Shown: positions 4,967 through 8,750 of the stretch, piece by piece | Layout: every line of letters begins with the position of its first letter | How positions within the stretch are numbered: the stretch's first letter is position 1 | DNA from: QHBQ01 sp038230695 | GTDB lineage: Bacteria > Chloroflexota > Chloroflexia > QHBQ01 | NCBI GenBank assembly: GCA_038230695.1 | Contig: JBBRMT010000208.1 | Location: 1-8,750, forward strand | Direction: 5' to 3' | DNA: 8,750 nt | The notes under the pieces: generated by a model | Seen by the model: only the letters and a program-made list of their open reading frames with translations | Database searches by the model: none | Told to the model about the DNA's origin: nothing | Translations under genes and position numbers: made by a program

Positions 4967-7966
4967 ATGATAGCCGCCATCAGCAAGCAGGACGATAAGA
5001 ACAAGAAAGCCGAAGCTCGTGCGGTCAAGCTATTTGGCCGCGATACTGAGCTTGGCTTGATCAGCAACGCGCTGCTGCGGCTGAAGAGTGGGCGCAACGA
5101 TTGTCTGCTATTCGGCGGGCAGGAGGGCATGGGCAAGAGCGAACTGCTCGCCCACTGTCAGGCCGAGGCCCACAAGCTTGGTTTCCTCGTCTACAGCGGC
5201 CACGCCGACGAATCGGCGGATAGCAACCCCTACCAGCCGGTGTTCAGCGCCCTCGGTCTCGCTTTTGGCGCGGGCGGTGCGATTGTGCGTAGCAACACGG
5301 TGGGCGGTGCAACCAGGGAGTTCGGCCTGGAGGCGGGCAAGCACATTGCCGACGTGATCAATATCTTTAACTCGCTCATCCCCAACCCGATCGGCATCGC
5401 CTTCGAGGTGAGCGACATGGTGCGGCGGGTCAACAATTTCAACAAGGAGCAGCGGCGGGCGCGGGAGGAAGGCAGTAGCGCCGTTGCGGTGAACAAGAAC
5501 TTTCTCGTCATCCACCAGATGCTGCGTAGCTGGTATGAACAGGGTAAGAAGAAGCCAATCGTGCTGATCATTGACGACGCGCAGTACGCCCGCGAGACCA
5601 CCTTCAAGCTGCTCGATGCCCTGATTACGCCCACCTTTCCCATCCTGGTAATGCTGGGCTGGGATGGCAGCCCCGACGAGGTGCCGACCGCGCTGCGAAC
5701 CCTGATTAGCCGCACTCGTGGCGAGATGGTCAAGCTCGACCCGCTCGCCCATCATGACACGCTGGCGGCGATTGATGAGCTAGCCCACGACCCCCGCAAC
5801 CACGTTGTCGAGGCGGAGATCAAGCAGGCGCGGGAGCAGATCGCCAGCTTTAGCGCCGGTGTCCCCGGCATCGTCCATGAGAGCATCGAGTATCTAGCCC
5901 ACGGTGGGGAGGTGGCAGTGTTTACCGCCAGCGACGAGAGCGCCGACGATACTACCCGTGGCGCGACCCTGGTTGGCGCATTGACTGCCAAGTACCTCGA
6001 TACCCTAAGCCCCGATCTGTACGGCCTGCTAGAGTGCGCGGCGGTAGTGGGGCGACGCTTCCCCATCGAGTTGCTTACCAGCGAATCCATGCGCGAATAT
6101 CAGGGCTTGAGCGCCAGTCGTCGCGGGGTGCTACGCCAGCTTGCCGAGCTTGCCGAACGCCACCAGATTATCACCACCGAGGCCAGCGACGAGCAGGCGC
6201 TGACCTTCACCTCCGCGCATATCCACAACTCGCTGCTGCGTAAGCTGCCGCCCAGCCTGCTGCGTGCCGACCACCTGGAGGTGGCAACCGCATGGGAGCA
6301 ACTGGCGAAACAGCAGGGCAGTGGGGACGTAGTGGCCGCCGACCTGGCCCGCCACTTCTTCGCCGCCGCCCAGTATGAGCCTGCCTCGCGCTACTATATG
6401 ACCGCCGCCGCCAAGCTTTTCAACGAAACCGCCTACGCCGAAACCGCCGATTCCTACACCCATGCGCTGGCCTGCCTCGACCATCTGCCCGCCAGCGACG
6501 AGAACCTTGCTATCCGCCGCGAGGTGTTGACCACCCGCTCACTCGCCTACGAGTACCTGGGCAACACCAAAGATGCAATTGCCGACCTCGAAGCCGCCTT
6601 GCCGCTCACCGATGTGGACGCGGCGGAGGCGCACGCAGCTGAATCGCCGCGTGCCGACCTGCTCGGCCACCTCGGTTGGCTTTACTTCAAGCTGGGCAAC
6701 TACGGCAAGGCAGCTTCTTGTTTTGACCAGTGCGAACAACTATATGGCGCGGCGGGCGACCTCGATGGGCGGGTGCGGGTAGGGGTTTATCGCGGCAGTA
6801 TGCTCAGTCAGCAGCGCAACTTCGAGGCGGCGATTACCGAGTTGCAGGGTTGCCTTTCGCTCTATGCCGCGCACGGCATCAGCGAGGAAACCGTTGCCGC
6901 GGGCCTTGATACCGCACAACTGGTGGCCGCCGAAGACCTCGACCGCGTTTACCTCGAACTGGGGCTGGTATACAATCGGATGCGAAAGCTGGCCGAGGCC
7001 GAACGCTACCTACGTACTGCGCTCGACATCTCCGAGCGGCAAGGCGATCGTGCCTCAGCGGTGCAGGGCAAGCACTATCTAGGCCAGTGCCTCAGCTTCC
7101 AATGCAAAGCTGAGGCCATCCAATATCTCAGCGAGGCGGAGCAGGAGGCACGGACGCAGCTTAAAGATCGCTACCTTGCTGCCAGCATCGGCAATACCCT
7201 TGCCTACGCCTACCAGAACCTGGGTCGCGCTAGCGAGTCGGCTGAGACCTTCCAGAAGCTTATTCCCGAACTGGAAGGGTTGGGCGACAGTTACGGCCTG
7301 GGCGCGGCCTACGGAGGGTTGGGCGGGCTGTATGCGCGAATGTGGAAGCTGGATGAGGCGCTTGATTACTTGCAGCGCGACCTCGATCTGGTCAATGCCG
7401 ACGAGCAACCCGCCGCCAGCCTGGTCAGCAAGCTCACCAACCAGATTGCCGATTTGCAGCGGCTGAAGGGCGATCACGAGGCTGCATGGGTCAGTGTCGC
7501 CGCCAGCCGTGCAGCCGCCAGTCGCCTGAGCGACCAGGCCGCCGCCCGCCACAGCGAGGGCTTCGCCGCACTCACTGCAGCGCGGCTGCACGCCGATGCG
7601 GGCGCGGTAGACAAGGCGCAGTCGGCGCTGGATGAGGCAAAGGACAAGCTGGCCGACATCCCCGACACCCGTGCAGCCATCATTATCATTGGCGGCCAGC
7701 TTGCCCGCTTGCAGCAGAAGTGGGCCACCGCTAACCAGATGCTCACCGACAACTTGAAGACGCTCTGGCCGGGCGGCGATGCCTACGAGATCGCCATCAC
7801 CGGCCTGGAGCTAACCCGCCTTGCCCGCGATATGGACGAACCGGCCACCGCTAACAGGTGGGCCAACTGGACCATCGAGCGGGCCAAACAGCTTGATAAC
7901 GTTGCCCTTGCCCAACTGGTAAAGCAGGAAGTCGCAAAGGAAAGAGCCAATGCCACCCAAAATTGA
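4967..7966 (+). CDS. STAND-type P-loop NTPase with C-terminal TPR repeats
   Basis: A protein of 999 residues with no signal peptide, presumably cytoplasmic. An AAA_16-like NTPase module follows a short charged N-terminus. FGRDTEL (about 31-36) is the typical entry, GQEGMGKS (51-58) is the Walker A loop, IVLIIDDAQ (198-206) is Walker B, and GVPG (298-301) followed by a helix fits the GxP element of STAND proteins. LSPDLYGLLECAAVVGRRF (from 347) resembles the winged-helix region that follows such NTPases. From about 462 to the end are many TPR-like helical pairs, for example LGWLYFKLGNYGKAASCFDQ and YLELGLVYNRMRKLAEAERY. No HTH, cyclase, kinase or nuclease domain is visible, so it is probably a sensor or scaffold whose output is a partner. 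The ATG at 4967 is preferred, although the frame is open upstream to an ATG at 4658, because the promoter and heptamer repeats lie inside that extension. No Shine-Dalgarno sequence is visible before it. It overlaps the next gene. Confidence 0.85.
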   Translation: MIAAISKQDDKNKKAEARAVKLFGRDTELGLISNALLRLKSGRNDCLLFGGQEGMGKSELLAHCQAEAHKLGFLVYSGHADESADSNPYQPVFSALGLAFGAGGAIVRSNTVGGATREFGLEAGKHIADVINIFNSLIPNPIGIAFEVSDMVRRVNNFNKEQRRAREEGSSAVAVNKNFLVIHQMLRSWYEQGKKKPIVLIIDDAQYARETTFKLLDALITPTFPILVMLGWDGSPDEVPTALRTLISRTRGEMVKLDPLAHHDTLAAIDELAHDPRNHVVEAEIKQAREQIASFSAGVPGIVHESIEYLAHGGEVAVFTASDESADDTTRGATLVGALTAKYLDTLSPDLYGLLECAAVVGRRFPIELLTSESMREYQGLSASRRGVLRQLAELAERHQIITTEASDEQALTFTSAHIHNSLLRKLPPSLLRADHLEVATAWEQLAKQQGSGDVVAADLARHFFAAAQYEPASRYYMTAAAKLFNETAYAETADSYTHALACLDHLPASDENLAIRREVLTTRSLAYEYLGNTKDAIADLEAALPLTDVDAAEAHAAESPRADLLGHLGWLYFKLGNYGKAASCFDQCEQLYGAAGDLDGRVRVGVYRGSMLSQQRNFEAAITELQGCLSLYAAHGISEETVAAGLDTAQLVAAEDLDRVYLELGLVYNRMRKLAEAERYLRTALDISERQGDRASAVQGKHYLGQCLSFQCKAEAIQYLSEAEQEARTQLKDRYLAASIGNTLAYAYQNLGRASESAETFQKLIPELEGLGDSYGLGAAYGGLGGLYARMWKLDEALDYLQRDLDLVNADEQPAASLVSKLTNQIADLQRLKGDHEAAWVSVAASRAAASRLSDQAAARHSEGFAALTAARLHADAGAVDKAQSALDEAKDKLADIPDTRAAIIIIGGQLARLQQKWATANQMLTDNLKTLWPGGDAYEIAITGLELTRLARDMDEPATANRWANWTIERAKQLDNVALAQLVKQEVAKERANATQN
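7937..7944 (+). promoter_or_regulatory. Ribosome binding site inside the end of the NTPase gene
   Basis: AAGGAAAG lies 5 nt upstream of the ATG at 7950, inside the upstream coding sequence. It supports a start that overlaps the NTPase gene by 17 nt and therefore translational coupling. Confidence 0.7.
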
Positions 7967-8750
7967 CGCAAAGATACTGGGCGAGTACCCTTACCCCATC
8001 GCTCGCTCCTATTATCGCGCCTACAAGCAAACCCGCGATGAGACGCAGATACACGATTTCCTCATGGATTTGTACGAGGTCACGGTCAAGTACCTGGCGG
8101 TGCTGGCGATGTGCCAGTATATCAACGAGGGTGGCGGCGATCAGACGATTAGCGATAGCTTGCAGGCGCTGGAGCGGCCCAGCCTGGGCAACTGGGTGGG
8201 CTGGATGCGCGATATTATCAACTATTACGCCCGCCAGAAGAAGCCGCTGGTGGTGAGCGAAATGGCCGCCTGCCTCAACGAGAAGTACCGCGAAGGGTCG
8301 GCGCTGCTAACCGGCTATAATGAGCTAAAGATGATTGTCGCTACCCAGATGAACCGGGGCGACAACAAGCAGGCGCAAGTCGTTACCACCCGCGAGTTCC
8401 TCGAACTGCTGCTGCAATATCGCAACGGCACTGCCCACGGCGCGAAACTGAGCGGCTACGAGCGCGAAAAGGTGGTCAACGTCCTCAGCCCGGCATTGGA
8501 AGAACTGCTTGCCCATATGGACTTCCTTACCCGCTACCGGCTCATATGGGTCAACTCGGTGCAGCGGGCGGGGGGACGCACCCGCCAGTACGAACACTAT
8601 GTTACCGACCTGACCGGCAACTATCCCTCGCAGGTGCGTGATCCCTATATGCTGGCTAACGATGAGGCCATCCCCGAACAGCTATATATCAATGCCGCCG
8701 ATCAGGAATACAGCCCCGCGCTTAACCTGCACCCTCTGCTCATCTACTAC
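7950..8750 (+). CDS. HEPN-like protein, 3' end outside window
   Basis: Translating from the ATG at 7950 gives 267 codons with no stop before the window ends, so the gene is partial. It starts MPPKIDAKILGEYPYP. Residues about 30-195 look all-helical. Hydrophobic helices (DFLMDLYEVTVKYLAVLAM) are followed by PSLGNWVGWMRD (77-88) and then LLLQYRNGTAHGAKLSGYER. There R158, N159 and H163 form an R-N-x3-H motif. A polar residue after Arg and R-x4-6-H spacing are the hallmark of HEPN domains, many of which are metal-independent RNases. From about 200 the sequence looks strand-rich (RYRLIWVNSV, NLHPLLIYY), suggesting a second domain continuing past the edge. It overlaps the NTPase gene by 17 nt in the +1 frame, so it is very likely cotranslated with it. 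HEPN nuclease activity is inferred; some HEPN domains are inactive, and a downstream kinase, NTPase or nuclease domain is possible. Confidence 0.75.
   Translation, partial: MPPKIDAKILGEYPYPIARSYYRAYKQTRDETQIHDFLMDLYEVTVKYLAVLAMCQYINEGGGDQTISDSLQALERPSLGNWVGWMRDIINYYARQKKPLVVSEMAACLNEKYREGSALLTGYNELKMIVATQMNRGDNKQAQVVTTREFLELLLQYRNGTAHGAKLSGYEREKVVNVLSPALEELLAHMDFLTRYRLIWVNSVQRAGGRTRQYEHYVTDLTGNYPSQVRDPYMLANDEAIPEQLYINAADQEYSPALNLHPLLIYY

Noticed and set aside
4967..7966. LuxR/MalT-type transcription activator
   Set aside because: The NTPase-TPR layout is similar, but the C-terminus ends in TPR-like helices with no LuxR-type helix-turn-helix.

Overview
This looks like bacterial chromosome, GC-rich, with every supported gene on the + strand. 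Dispersed palindromes with GGGGCG/CGCCCC arms, heptanucleotide tandem repeats and adjacent Gly-rich TPM-type membrane proteins are a mixture I associate with Chloroflexota. That placement is inference at about 50 percent, because no rRNA or universal marker gene is present.

Left half (1-4170): three consecutive genes for secreted, membrane-anchored proteins. Each has a signal peptide, an extracytoplasmic TPM/YgcG-like region, one transmembrane helix and a C-terminal tail predicted to be cytoplasmic. The first has one divergent domain and a helical tail. The second has two tandem domains and a Gly/Ser-rich tail. The third has one domain and an extreme poly-Gly tail. The tails of the second and third share a 12-residue motif in five copies and end in a similar G-x-D-F. 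The three probably arose by duplication and may form one membrane-associated assembly; their function is unknown.

Middle (4171-4966): about 800 bases with no credible gene, densely packed with repeats. It holds a family of about 20-bp palindromes, a 54-bp unit in three tandem copies, a 42-bp direct repeat, a hairpin element also seen at 1092-1142, and a 107-nt inverted repeat containing a nested hairpin. A good sigma70-type promoter (TTGCAC, 18 nt, TATAAT) and seven copies of a 7-bp repeat follow, leading into the next gene.

Right half (4967-8750): a two-gene unit. The first gene encodes a 999-residue STAND-type P-loop NTPase with a long TPR region and no visible DNA-binding or effector domain. 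The second overlaps it by 17 nt and runs off the window. It encodes a helical protein with an R-N-x3-H motif typical of HEPN domains. A regulatory NTPase coupled to a possible HEPN effector is the best candidate here for an undescribed conflict, defence or stress-signalling module, but a defence role is inferred only from domain logic.
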